A stretch of DNA of 33,432 bases. Source: a virus. Where the stretch lies: the IMG/VR virus record IMGVR_UViG_3300023210_003947, positions 1 to 33,432 of that record, one strand, 5' to 3'. The notes beneath the pieces are model-generated. The model did not search any database. It worked only from the letters and a program-made list of their open reading frames with translations, and was not told the origin of the DNA. Shown here one piece after another: positions 14,739 to 21,608 of this stretch (the first letter of the stretch is position 1; each line of letters begins with the position of its first letter). Both the position numbers and the translations under genes were made by a program.

Positions 14739-15593
14739 TTAATTATATTTTGAATAATCTAAGGTGTGACGTGATTTTATTAACATTGAATCATATAGCT
14801 TGGTTTTGTAATATTTACTAATGCTCTCTGTTATCATTTTATTTTTAACCCAGTTAGGAAGTTTAGAATCATAGAAATCTGAGTAGGCCGCCTCGTATAC
14901 AGTTAACGCTTGATGTGGATTCAAATCTAGTTTTCTATTAACGTTATTTAAATATAACCCGCCCTTAACTGATTCAAGTAATTCAACATTATAAAAATCT
15001 AAATTGTACTTTTCGTATAATTCCTCAGATATTTTAGTTGCTTCTTTCATATGTACGAATCTATTCATGTCTACATCTAGTGGAAATTTATTTATTGATT
15101 CCACGATGCTGATAGGCTTCCCTTTAAATGATAGGATATTAAATTTAGTTTTAGGTATAACCTTTTCTCTAAACTTTTCGTATAATCCCTCAGATGCTTT
15201 AAGTTTTCCTAGTGTCTTATACTCTACTCCTTCACCTAGTTTATTATATGCTATAATTGGAAATTTTAATTTCTTAATTGTCTTTATGTCACGCGTATAT
15301 GATGGTATAAACTTAGCGCCGCTAAAGTCCTCAATTACCATATTGAAATTTGGAGCTTTATTTAAATTATATGTGAATTCTGATTCATATAGTGCGTTAG
15401 ATTTAAATGAATAATCATCTGCTACTATTACTGGAATCTTATTTAAATTCTCCTTTAGCTCGTATTGATTCTTAATGTAATTGAAGTATGGAAAGTTGAT
15501 GTTTTCATTGGTTGCGATTGCAACCTTGTTTATAAATGTATTTGCATCCTTCGAATACTGCTCGCTATATTGGTTAAAGTTCTTATATTTCAC
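14739..15593 (-). CDS. Putative ATP-grasp-like protein with possible leader
   Basis: I place the start at GTG 15593, 13 bases after a late-type motif. This gives 284 residues starting (M)KYKNFNQYSEQYSKD, with F-N-Q-Y as in the other leaders and Tyr-Ser-Glu as a possible cut. The long open frame extends further upstream but would run through the promoter. Several blocks suggest an ATP-grasp fold: KLKFPIIAYNKLGEGVEYKT (candidate ATP-binding lysine with a Gly-rich turn), SEGLYEKFREKVIPKTKFN, ILSFKGKPISIVE and VELLESVKGGLYLNNVNRK (acidic/Asn metal site). ATP-grasp enzymes ligate carboxylates to amines; RimK, for example, adds glutamates to a ribosomal protein. Its coupling to bS21 makes ribosome modification an attractive but untested idea. 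The fold call is moderate. Confidence 0.5.
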   Translation of the reverse strand: MKYKNFNQYSEQYSKDANTFINKVAIATNENINFPYFNYIKNQYELKENLNKIPVIVADDYSFKSNALYESEFTYNLNKAPNFNMVIEDFSGAKFIPSYTRDIKTIKKLKFPIIAYNKLGEGVEYKTLGKLKASEGLYEKFREKVIPKTKFNILSFKGKPISIVESINKFPLDVDMNRFVHMKEATKISEELYEKYNLDFYNVELLESVKGGLYLNNVNRKLDLNPHQALTVYEAAYSDFYDSKLPNWVKNKMITESISKYYKTKLYDSMLIKSRHTLDYSKYN

Positions 15594-15606
15594 AGGTATA
15601 TACGTA

Positions 15607-15641
15607 TTTTTATTATTTATTGTGAGATAAATAATAAAAAA
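15607..15641. promoter_or_regulatory. Divergent pair of late-type promoter motifs (perfect inverted repeat)
   Basis: Two 14-base arms, TTTTTATTATTTAT (15607-15620) and ATAAATAATAAAAA (15627-15640), are exact reverse complements separated by TGTGAG. The left arm faces the ATP-grasp/bS21/NUDIX operon (minus) and the right arm faces the 15652 gene (plus). Each lies 11-13 bases from its start codon. Confidence 0.65.
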
Positions 15642-15651
15642 CCTATTTAAA

Positions 15652-16680
15652 ATGGTTAATTCATTTAAAACTTGGAGCTCAGTAAACGAAAGACACGGGT
15701 CTACCGGAGGTAGAGAACATATCTGGGTAAAGGGTAAAAAGATCAATATTGTGTATAAGGTTCAAAATAAGGCACAATTCATGATGAAAATTGTACATTC
15801 AGTAGTTGATCAAATCGATGACAACAAAGGAACTCTTACCTCACTAGGAGCAAGTTCAATACTTAATTACGTAAACGCATCACTTGGATTAGTTCAAACG
15901 TTCGGTAAAATGGATACAGCTTTCTTTGGTAAAAAAGTATTAGTTTATAAAATACTAAAGGACACATCTAGAACTCAGAAATATCAGTTTACAGTTACAG
16001 ACAGAACATTGATCGCAGGATTAGATCCTAATACTGAATTTATTTCAACCGCTCAATTATCGAATGCTAAGGGAGACGAGATAAAAGGGGTAATAACGGA
16101 CACGGAGGGAAAAGTAAAAACCGATGATACTGCGGAGAATCCAACCGATGCAATTAATTTAGAAACAGGTGACGGTGAAGGAACTGCAATTACTATCAGA
16201 CAGGCAGGTGATAGGTTCAGATATAAGATGAGATCAAATGAGAAATTATACTTATGTCAATTTACAGAAAACGAAGGAGCAATTGATTGTAACGTTATAT
16301 CCGGAGGTAGAAAACCAAGTGGAACAGTTTCCTGGAAAGTTAATATACCGATATGGATTACAGATGAGGATAACAGCGGAACTACAAGCACTGAACCACT
16401 ATATACTGATACTGAGATATTAGACCCAACTGACAAGAAATTCTTTACTAGAATGTTTACCGATGATGATTATTTAAATAAGATAATCAGTGAATATAAG
16501 GACAAGTATGGATCAAGCGAATTAAACGGCGAAAATCTTAAGAACATGTTATATTATAACGGAACAGAGGATAAAATATTTCCGTCTGAAGTGGAAGACG
16601 AAGGGGAAGAAACCGCAGATGCTGGAACAGTTGGAACGGCCGGAACAGTTGGAAGAACTAAGAAAATGTGGGATAGGTAA
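15652..16680 (+). CDS. Putative packaged internal protein (342 aa), unknown function
   Basis: It starts MVNSFKTWSSVNERHGS: F-K-T-W then Val-Asn-Glu, almost the same leader core as the 3374 gene. The next region is helical (QFMMKIVHSVVDQIDDNKG), then beta-rich (YQFTVTDRTLIAG, RFRYKMRSNEKLYLCQF). The C-terminus is an acidic, Gly/Thr-rich low-complexity tail (DAGTVGTAGTVGRTK). No catalytic motif is recognised. It is the first gene of a two-gene plus-strand operon driven by the divergent late-type motif. Confidence 0.7.
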   Translation: MVNSFKTWSSVNERHGSTGGREHIWVKGKKINIVYKVQNKAQFMMKIVHSVVDQIDDNKGTLTSLGASSILNYVNASLGLVQTFGKMDTAFFGKKVLVYKILKDTSRTQKYQFTVTDRTLIAGLDPNTEFISTAQLSNAKGDEIKGVITDTEGKVKTDDTAENPTDAINLETGDGEGTAITIRQAGDRFRYKMRSNEKLYLCQFTENEGAIDCNVISGGRKPSGTVSWKVNIPIWITDEDNSGTTSTEPLYTDTEILDPTDKKFFTRMFTDDDYLNKIISEYKDKYGSSELNGENLKNMLYYNGTEDKIFPSEVEDEGEETADAGTVGTAGTVGRTKKMWDR

Positions 16681-16722
16681 CGTAGTAAAGATTAAGGATA
16701 TAAAATAAAAGAACTAATAGAT

Positions 16723-18270
16723 ATGCAAAGTAACGATTTATATAATAGATACGCAGATCATAGAATTAACGAGCAAGTTGCTGTTATTTCAGATGACATG
16801 AAAGAACGACTTAGGCAGTATCTTGAGAATGACTCATTCTTAGAAAAGTTAAGTGACTTATTCTTAGATTTAGATGATGGCGAAACTACAACATCAACTG
16901 AACTTCAAATATCCGGTAAGAAATTCGGAATTATGGAAAAAGATATTATTCACGTAAGAGTAGATAAGTCTGATGATAAATCACCTAAGTTTTATATGTG
17001 GGTGATGAATGAAGATCATATGTACGACGGCGTTGATTTCCAACGAGCAGCAGAATTGCTATGGAGATCAGGCCAAGGTGGAGGAGCACTAGGAGCAGTT
17101 GGAAATGCAATCGGCGCATTAGTCGGAGCAGGAGATGCAGGAGATGCAGGAACCCAAGATGACGATTTAATGGGAATAGCTGGAGCTTTATGTAAAATAG
17201 CCGGAGAAAGATCAATAGATCCAGTAGTATACTTTAACAAATTAAGCAAGACGTTTAGTGAATCTAAAGGAGAAAGCTTAGTTGAATTCCTAGAAACTGA
17301 ATATTCAGGTAGAGCAGAAGCTGCAATACTTAATATGTTTAGACAAAAAGTTGATCCAAGTTGGGAGAGAGGAACTAACCTCGGTGCAATTCTATTAGAC
17401 ATTGGAATAACTGCAGCTACATTAGGAATGGGAACATTCGCAAGCGCATCTCTTAAGGGAGTGGGAGCAGGAGCTAAACTTGTACATACAACATCTAAAC
17501 TTGGATCGGCCACGGGAATTATTAATAAACTTAGAATGGCATTTCAAGGACTTAAACCTGCAGTACAAATAGCTAGATTTCAAAAAATATTTGCAAAAGG
17601 AAAGGTTATAACATATATGAACAAGAGCAATGTCTTAGTTACGTCAACTGTTCATGGATTTAAAAACAGTGGTAAAGTAATTCAATTAATAGATAAAGGT
17701 TCAAAAACTCCATATGCAATTGATGTTGTAAATCTAGTAGCGAACGCAGGCCGTGCTGGAGGACTAGGAGCAAATTCTCTTGCTAAACTAGTTCCAACTA
17801 CTGCTGTTAAATTAGCAGCAGGAGCAGGAGCAGTAGTTGCAGATGGAGATGTAAGTGGCGATGGTAACGGACTTGAAATTGCCGGAGAAGTAATGGGATG
17901 GTACGATACAATGACTGCCGACCCAAATGCATACTTAGAGGATCTAGTAGGTAAAAGTGAAGATAATTTAGCAAATATGATATGGGAATTAAGCGAAGGT
18001 ACTGGGATATGGGGAAATACTACAAATAAAGAAGAGCTAGCAATTGCTCTTATTATTACATCACTTACTCCTGGGTCAGCTAAGAAAGTACAAACTGCAT
18101 TTGCCGATCTAGAAACTGAAAGTAGAACAATACATTCTATACTAGTAGATGAATTAGGAGGAAATCTTGAAGATATCGCCACAACATGGTGGTCAGCTTG
18201 TACTGGAGAAAATATTGGAGAACACCCAAAGATCGATCTTATGTATGGTAAACTTACGAAGAAGAAATAA
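16723..18270 (+). CDS. Putative packaged protein with Gly/Ala-rich hydrophobic segments (515 aa)
   Basis: The leader MQSNDLYNRYADHRINEQ ends in Ile-Asn-Glu. An acidic domain comes first, then Gly/Ala-rich hydrophobic stretches (GALGAVGNAIGALVGAGDAG, GAILLDIGITAATLGMGTFA, VKLAAGAGAVVADGD) that could insert into membranes. Near the C-terminus, EGTGIWGNTTNKEELAIALI faintly recalls an annexin-like GT-x-E repeat, though I would not assign that family. The arrangement resembles the 656-residue protein encoded opposite it (18319-20289), suggesting related membrane-active roles. It is the second gene of the plus-strand operon, ending at the 18292-18317 terminator. Function is unknown. Confidence 0.65.
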   Translation: MQSNDLYNRYADHRINEQVAVISDDMKERLRQYLENDSFLEKLSDLFLDLDDGETTTSTELQISGKKFGIMEKDIIHVRVDKSDDKSPKFYMWVMNEDHMYDGVDFQRAAELLWRSGQGGGALGAVGNAIGALVGAGDAGDAGTQDDDLMGIAGALCKIAGERSIDPVVYFNKLSKTFSESKGESLVEFLETEYSGRAEAAILNMFRQKVDPSWERGTNLGAILLDIGITAATLGMGTFASASLKGVGAGAKLVHTTSKLGSATGIINKLRMAFQGLKPAVQIARFQKIFAKGKVITYMNKSNVLVTSTVHGFKNSGKVIQLIDKGSKTPYAIDVVNLVANAGRAGGLGANSLAKLVPTTAVKLAAGAGAVVADGDVSGDGNGLEIAGEVMGWYDTMTADPNAYLEDLVGKSEDNLANMIWELSEGTGIWGNTTNKEELAIALIITSLTPGSAKKVQTAFADLETESRTIHSILVDELGGNLEDIATTWWSACTGENIGEHPKIDLMYGKLTKKK

Positions 18271-18291
18271 TAGGTAACTAATATAAATGAT

Positions 18292-18317
18292 AAAGCCAGC
18301 TTTTAGCTGGCTTTTTT
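18292..18317. terminator. Terminator between convergent operons
   Basis: AAAGCCAGC / GCTGGCTTT arms with a five-base loop are followed by six T residues on the plus strand, and by a shorter T run on the minus strand. It lies between the stop at 18270 (plus) and the stop at 18319 (minus). Confidence 0.85.
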
Positions 18318-18318
18318 A

Positions 18319-20289
18319 TTATCTAATAAATTTACTGAAGGGTGTTATATGCTTAAGTGATATACTTTCAGATACTCTGCTATTGGTCTTATCCATTCCC
18401 ATTCCTTTTTGTAATCGGTTTTCCATATTCCTGATAATCTCGATCTTTTCTTTACCATATGCCATATTATAGAATTCCTCTACTTCTGGTGGAACTGAAT
18501 CTTTTCTGTTATTCCAAGCGTGGGCAACTACTCCAATATCTGGTAATCCAAAGTGAGTTGCATTTTTCTGTAAAGTATCATTAATTACTTTACCTGATTT
18601 CTTATCCCTATCACCCAAGATCGGAGCAACATAAGATGCATCAGGATTATCCTTTAAATATTTATTAATTGCATACTGTACAGTCTGTTGTATCGACTTT
18701 AATCCTATAGCTTTAACCTCTCCATCTGATAATAATTGATCTCCAAACGAATCTGCAAACTTTATAATTTGCTTTCCAATAAATAAAGGCATATATCCCT
18801 TTATTCTAAATACACTTTCACCTATTCGATGGGCTACTTCATATGCTTTACTTGCATGCTCAGTGTTAAGTGCAATTCCCTTATAAAAGTCAGCTAGGTT
18901 AAGTTTATTTTGTTTGACGAAATTGCCAACTTCTTTCTTACCCACCGTACCACCATATGCGTCTTGTAAGAATTTAGCCATATTATCTCCGTACCTAGCC
19001 GTGACGTTTCCTCCTGACTTTAATAGCACAGCAGGCATCGATGACATAACTACTCCCTTTGAATTAAGAACTCTAAGTTCGTCTCCATGAGTAACTATCT
19101 TTCTACCTCTTTGTCCAGCGGCGGCAAAGAAATCATCCATATTTTTAATATGTCCCATGTCAATTAATTTAGGTACATCAGCTGCGAATTTAGCTGATCC
19201 CTTTTCAAAGGTTTCAAACATATTTCCAATTGAATCAAAGAATTTCTTTAATGGTTTCCCAATGAGCGGCATCCATCCTGTAACTTTTGCTAAAAATCCT
19301 TTAAAGAACTTAGCTAGTAAGTTACCAACAAGTGGAACTGCTTTGCCAGCCGATTTTGCTATTTTGTCAAGTCCACTAATTGTTTCAGGTCCAGCTTTAG
19401 CAATAGTGTTAACTGCCTCTGGTGTTATCTTTGCTGTTCCTAATGTATATTTAGATCCACGCTTAACAACGGGTGAAGCATAGTGTGTAGATATTTCCAA
19501 AATACCTCTACCTGCTTTAGTTCCTTTAAATACAGCCTTCATGATATCTCCACCAAATGGGATAGCCGCAGCAATAAATGATACAAGTGCTAGTAAGAAT
19601 TTATCTCCTCCTCCTTTTCCATCAGATCTTTCAGATGCTCCTCTAATTAAGTATATAACTCCGTTAAGAATATCTGCAATAAGTCCAACTGGGACTCCAG
19701 TGACGACGAATATACCATCTCCTACTAATCCAATAATATCTAATATCAAGTGTATAATTCCTATAGGTTCTCCACCTTCAGTTAATGAGAGTGCTAGATT
19801 TTTAAGAATTCCTAGAATTCCGCCGGCATTTTCTTTTGCTTTAGGAACATCGGTTGTTGATTCTATATTCTTTAACACATTTGCGTCTAACAATGAGGCT
19901 TCTTTCTTTGGGTCAGTTATAATATCAGCTGATGACGGATCTACCTTCTCAATTGATTCATCCTCGTTTAATCTAGGAGATTTAAGTTCGTCTACAATTG
20001 ATTTATAAGACGTAGTGATTTCATCCATCTGGATTGATGAGAACATATCAGACACTTGTTCAAGTAATATATTCTTTCCTTGTAATAAATTTCTATTAAA
20101 GTTATCAACTCCTCTAAATCCTTGTTCTAACAGTAATTTAATTTCTAACTCAAATCTAACATTTTCTGGAATAAGTGACTCTATTCTGCTTAATATAGCA
20201 GACTCATTCATTATTAGATCATCGTAGTTAAGAGTTCTAGTTATTCCAAAGGATTGGCTATTATCTCCATACGGTTTTATGTGGCGCAT
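18319..20289 (-). CDS. Large leader-bearing protein with pre-toxin-like hydrophobic domain (656 aa)
   Basis: The N-terminal 30 residues end in LIMNESAIL (Met-Asn-Glu), and a second Leu-Asn-Glu occurs near residue 110 (SPRLNEDES). Residues about 176-253 form a long hydrophobic Gly-rich block (LILDIIGLVGDGIFVVTG, VGLIADILNGVIYLIRG, LLALVSFIAAAIPFGGDIMK). This resembles the pre-toxin linker of bacterial polymorphic toxins (the 'D.IG..PG.GD..D..N..IY..RG....A..S..AAIP' pattern). The rest is Lys/Gly/Phe-rich and helical, with no recognised toxin motif in the C-terminal 250 residues (RDKKSGKVINDTLQ, PPEVEEFYNMAYGKEKIEII). It may be an injected protein that crosses or opens membranes. It is a single-gene unit with a late-type promoter motif. 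Confidence 0.7.
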   Translation of the reverse strand: MRHIKPYGDNSQSFGITRTLNYDDLIMNESAILSRIESLIPENVRFELEIKLLLEQGFRGVDNFNRNLLQGKNILLEQVSDMFSSIQMDEITTSYKSIVDELKSPRLNEDESIEKVDPSSADIITDPKKEASLLDANVLKNIESTTDVPKAKENAGGILGILKNLALSLTEGGEPIGIIHLILDIIGLVGDGIFVVTGVPVGLIADILNGVIYLIRGASERSDGKGGGDKFLLALVSFIAAAIPFGGDIMKAVFKGTKAGRGILEISTHYASPVVKRGSKYTLGTAKITPEAVNTIAKAGPETISGLDKIAKSAGKAVPLVGNLLAKFFKGFLAKVTGWMPLIGKPLKKFFDSIGNMFETFEKGSAKFAADVPKLIDMGHIKNMDDFFAAAGQRGRKIVTHGDELRVLNSKGVVMSSMPAVLLKSGGNVTARYGDNMAKFLQDAYGGTVGKKEVGNFVKQNKLNLADFYKGIALNTEHASKAYEVAHRIGESVFRIKGYMPLFIGKQIIKFADSFGDQLLSDGEVKAIGLKSIQQTVQYAINKYLKDNPDASYVAPILGDRDKKSGKVINDTLQKNATHFGLPDIGVVAHAWNNRKDSVPPEVEEFYNMAYGKEKIEIIRNMENRLQKGMGMDKTNSRVSESISLKHITPFSKFIR

Positions 20290-20298
20290 GTGCTATAG

Positions 20299-20314
20299 TT
20301 TTTTATTATTTATT
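20299..20314 (-). promoter_or_regulatory. Late-type promoter motif for 20289 gene
   Basis: The minus strand reads AATAAATAATAAAAAA, nine bases before the ATG. Confidence 0.6.
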
Positions 20315-20327
20315 CAACTTTATAAAC

Positions 20328-20359
20328 AAAAAAGACCTACTGATCAAGGAAGGTCTTTT
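20328..20359 (-). terminator. Terminator after tmRNA / tRNA-like RNA unit
   Basis: On the minus strand, AAAAGACCT / AGGTCTTTT arms with a 12-base loop are followed by six T residues. It lies 21 bases after the encoded CCA of the tRNA-like RNA and closes the RNA gene cluster. Confidence 0.75.
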
Positions 20360-20380
20360 AAATGTGAGTTGCTTTATAGT

Positions 20381-20510
20381 TGGTTCATATTACGGATTCG
20401 AACCGCTTTGCTCTATATTCTGTTCGCCAATGTTTAGCGTTACGTATTATTAAGAGTAATCCTTGAGTTGGTACCAACTCAAGGACCGTGTATCCCATCC
20501 ACCAATATGA
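20381..20510 (-). ncRNA. tRNA-like RNA lacking an anticodon arm
   Basis: The two ends pair as a perfect 7-bp acceptor stem (TCATATT with AATATGA), followed by A and an encoded CCA. A T-arm-like element precedes it, with loop TTCGAAT between GCGG and CCGT. A D-arm-like element (GTGGATGGGATACAC) follows the 5' strand. Where the anticodon arm should be, there is a perfect 26-base palindrome (20460-20485) that folds as a closed hairpin without a seven-base loop. About 50 further bases follow, with a second hairpin (CGCTAA / TTGGCG). At about 130 nt it is too long for a tRNA and has no usable anticodon. It could be a tRNA-derived regulatory RNA or a decayed tRNA. It lies 70 bases downstream of the tmRNA and ahead of a shared terminator. 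The spacer holds two more hairpins (20513-20529 and 20533-20554). Confidence 0.5.
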
Positions 20511-20580
20511 ATAAAGGACTTTCACCTTTCCTGATTAGCTGTAACCCACTAATCTTATTTGATCATTCAATCAAACCGTG

Positions 20581-20935
20581 TGGAGACGGAGGGACTCGAA
20601 CCCTCGTCCATTAAACATCGACAATAGATTTTATTACAGCATAGGATAATCGTTTTCTAACAATTCCAAAATAGAGAGTTCCCTTATTACTGTTCGGTTT
20701 ACTCATAACTAATCTTCAGGTTTTCAATTTCACGCGTGAGAAATAGAAATACTAACTAAACTGTTACTTCCTTTTACATCTAATCAACCTACAAGTATAC
20801 TCAGTTACATGATGTGCACTACTTACCTATTAGGCAGCCATTGCGTACTCAGCGTTGTCGGCTAAGATTGATGTAGGTCATCACCCGTTGCTGAATCTAA
20901 AGCTTCTCGAATAATGTCAAAGCCATGTCATCCCC
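20581..20935 (-). ncRNA. ssrA: Transfer-messenger RNA (tmRNA)
   Basis: Read on the minus strand, the RNA begins GGGGATGACATGGCTTTGAC and ends with a T-arm (GAGGG-TTCGAGT-CCCTC) and CGTCTCCA. The 5' GGGGATG pairs with the 3' CGTCTCC as the acceptor stem (two G-U pairs); CCA is not encoded. Bases after the 5' end pair with those before the T-arm (TTTAGATT with AATCTATT, CATTA with TAATG), forming the long tmRNA helix 2. The tag frame reads GCC GAC AAC GCT GAG TAC GCA ATG GCT GCC TAA TAG, encoding ADNAEYAMAA, a typical degradation tag ending. At about 355 nt the length is normal. It would rescue ribosomes stalled on broken mRNAs, using host SmpB. Upstream, TAGTATA lies about 30 bases before the 5' end and may be its promoter; the transcript is likely trimmed. 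Confidence 0.94.
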
Positions 20936-21000
20936 ATATTTTAAAGAACTAAAGTAACGATATACTATTTAGTTACTGTTACAAAATATACATTATTACG

Positions 21001-21144
21001 TTATGATTCATTCTTTATCTTTATAGGTTTTTTACAAGTTTCACACTTGTTTTTAATTTTTTCTGATTCAGAAAATGGTCTTGGTAAGCAAACACAAGAC
21101 GAAATCATAACACTACCTAAATTTAATTTATTCGTTTCACTCAT
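21001..21144 (-). CDS. Small zinc-ribbon-like peptide (47 aa)
   Basis: A 47-codon frame starts at ATG 21144 (an in-frame ATG two codons earlier is also possible) and ends at TAA 21001. It has two cysteine pairs, SSCVCLPRP near residue 17 and NKCETCKKPI near residue 34, the spacing expected of a small zinc ribbon, and a basic C-terminus. It lies 65 bases upstream of the tmRNA 5' end on the same strand, so the RNA may be processed from a shared transcript. Function is unknown. Confidence 0.5.
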   Translation of the reverse strand: MSETNKLNLGSVMISSCVCLPRPFSESEKIKNKCETCKKPIKIKNES

Positions 21145-21168
21145 AAACATAATTTTAGCTTTATCATG

Positions 21169-21372
21169 TTATAATTCAACAATCTCAATATTTCCTATCT
21201 CTTGCATCTCATTGAAATACTCAACAGAGCAAGATTTACCCTCGCCTGTTTCAATATTTGTAAAATCTAATGTATCATCAGGCAACCACCTATTGATTAT
21301 TTTGTAATTTCCTTTGTTAGTGCTGAATATTATTCCGGGAATCGGATTAAAAAGGCATTTCATCATGTTCAT
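21169..21372 (-). CDS. Small hypothetical protein (up to 67 aa)
   Basis: Several in-frame ATGs cluster at the start (MNMMKCLFNPIPG). The protein is beta-rich (IIFSTNKGNYKIINRWLPDD, then an acidic end), without a membrane segment, and could be a small SH3-like domain. It overlaps the upstream membrane-protein gene by 26 bases if the first ATG is used. No family is recognised. Confidence 0.45.
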   Translation of the reverse strand: MNMMKCLFNPIPGIIFSTNKGNYKIINRWLPDDTLDFTNIETGEGKSCSVEYFNEMQEIGNIEIVEL

Positions 21373-21595
21373 CTTTTTTGGTTAATGTAAAGTTATTATT
21401 AAATTCAATATTTGATGTTTTTTCTGTAACTATTTTACTGCTTAATGGATTAACACCATTGCAGACAAAACCCAATCCATTATTGTACTCCATCATTACA
21501 GGCTGATCGGCAAAACTTACCAATAATGCAACTATAGCTCCTAATATAAAAAAAGCAATTTGCTCTAAAAACTGTATTCTATTAAATTTAAACAT
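21347..21595 (-). CDS. Small membrane protein (82 aa)
   Basis: I place the start at ATG 21595 (MFKFNRIQFLEQIAFFILGA); the upstream TTG is weaker and would overlap the glucosyltransferase end. There is one transmembrane helix near the N-terminus (FFILGAIVALLVSFA) and a polar C-terminal domain of about 50 residues. It lies 13 bases after the glucosyltransferase gene. Function is unknown. Confidence 0.5.
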   Translation of the reverse strand: MFKFNRIQFLEQIAFFILGAIVALLVSFADQPVMMEYNNGLGFVCNGVNPLSSKIVTEKTSNIEFNNNFTLTKKDEHDEMPF

Positions 21596-21608
21596 TTTTT
21601 TAATATTT

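Noticed and set aside
15594-15746. N-terminal extension of the ATP-grasp-like gene to 15746
   Set aside because: The extension would cover the divergent promoter pair and overlap the plus-strand gene start. The GTG at 15593 restores normal promoter spacing and a leader-like N-terminus.
17016-17513. A 165-codon minus-strand open frame, and another at 17682-18182
   Set aside because: Both lie wholly antisense to the 515-residue plus-strand gene, have Pro/Ala/Ser-rich translations typical of antisense frames, and lack a promoter motif or family match.
16723-18270. Annexin-like repeat near the C-terminus of the 515-residue protein
   Set aside because: Only one weak GT-x-E-like stretch is visible, without the repeated calcium-binding pattern, so the family was not assigned.
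19541-20008. A 155-codon plus-strand frame inside the 18319-20289 gene
   Set aside because: It is antisense, Pro/Ser/Ile-rich, has no start context, and is fully explained by the minus-strand gene.
20381-20510. Calling this an ordinary tRNA gene
   Set aside because: The acceptor, T-loop and CCA are present, but at about 130 nt with no seven-base anticodon loop it cannot decode; it is reported as a tRNA-like RNA instead.
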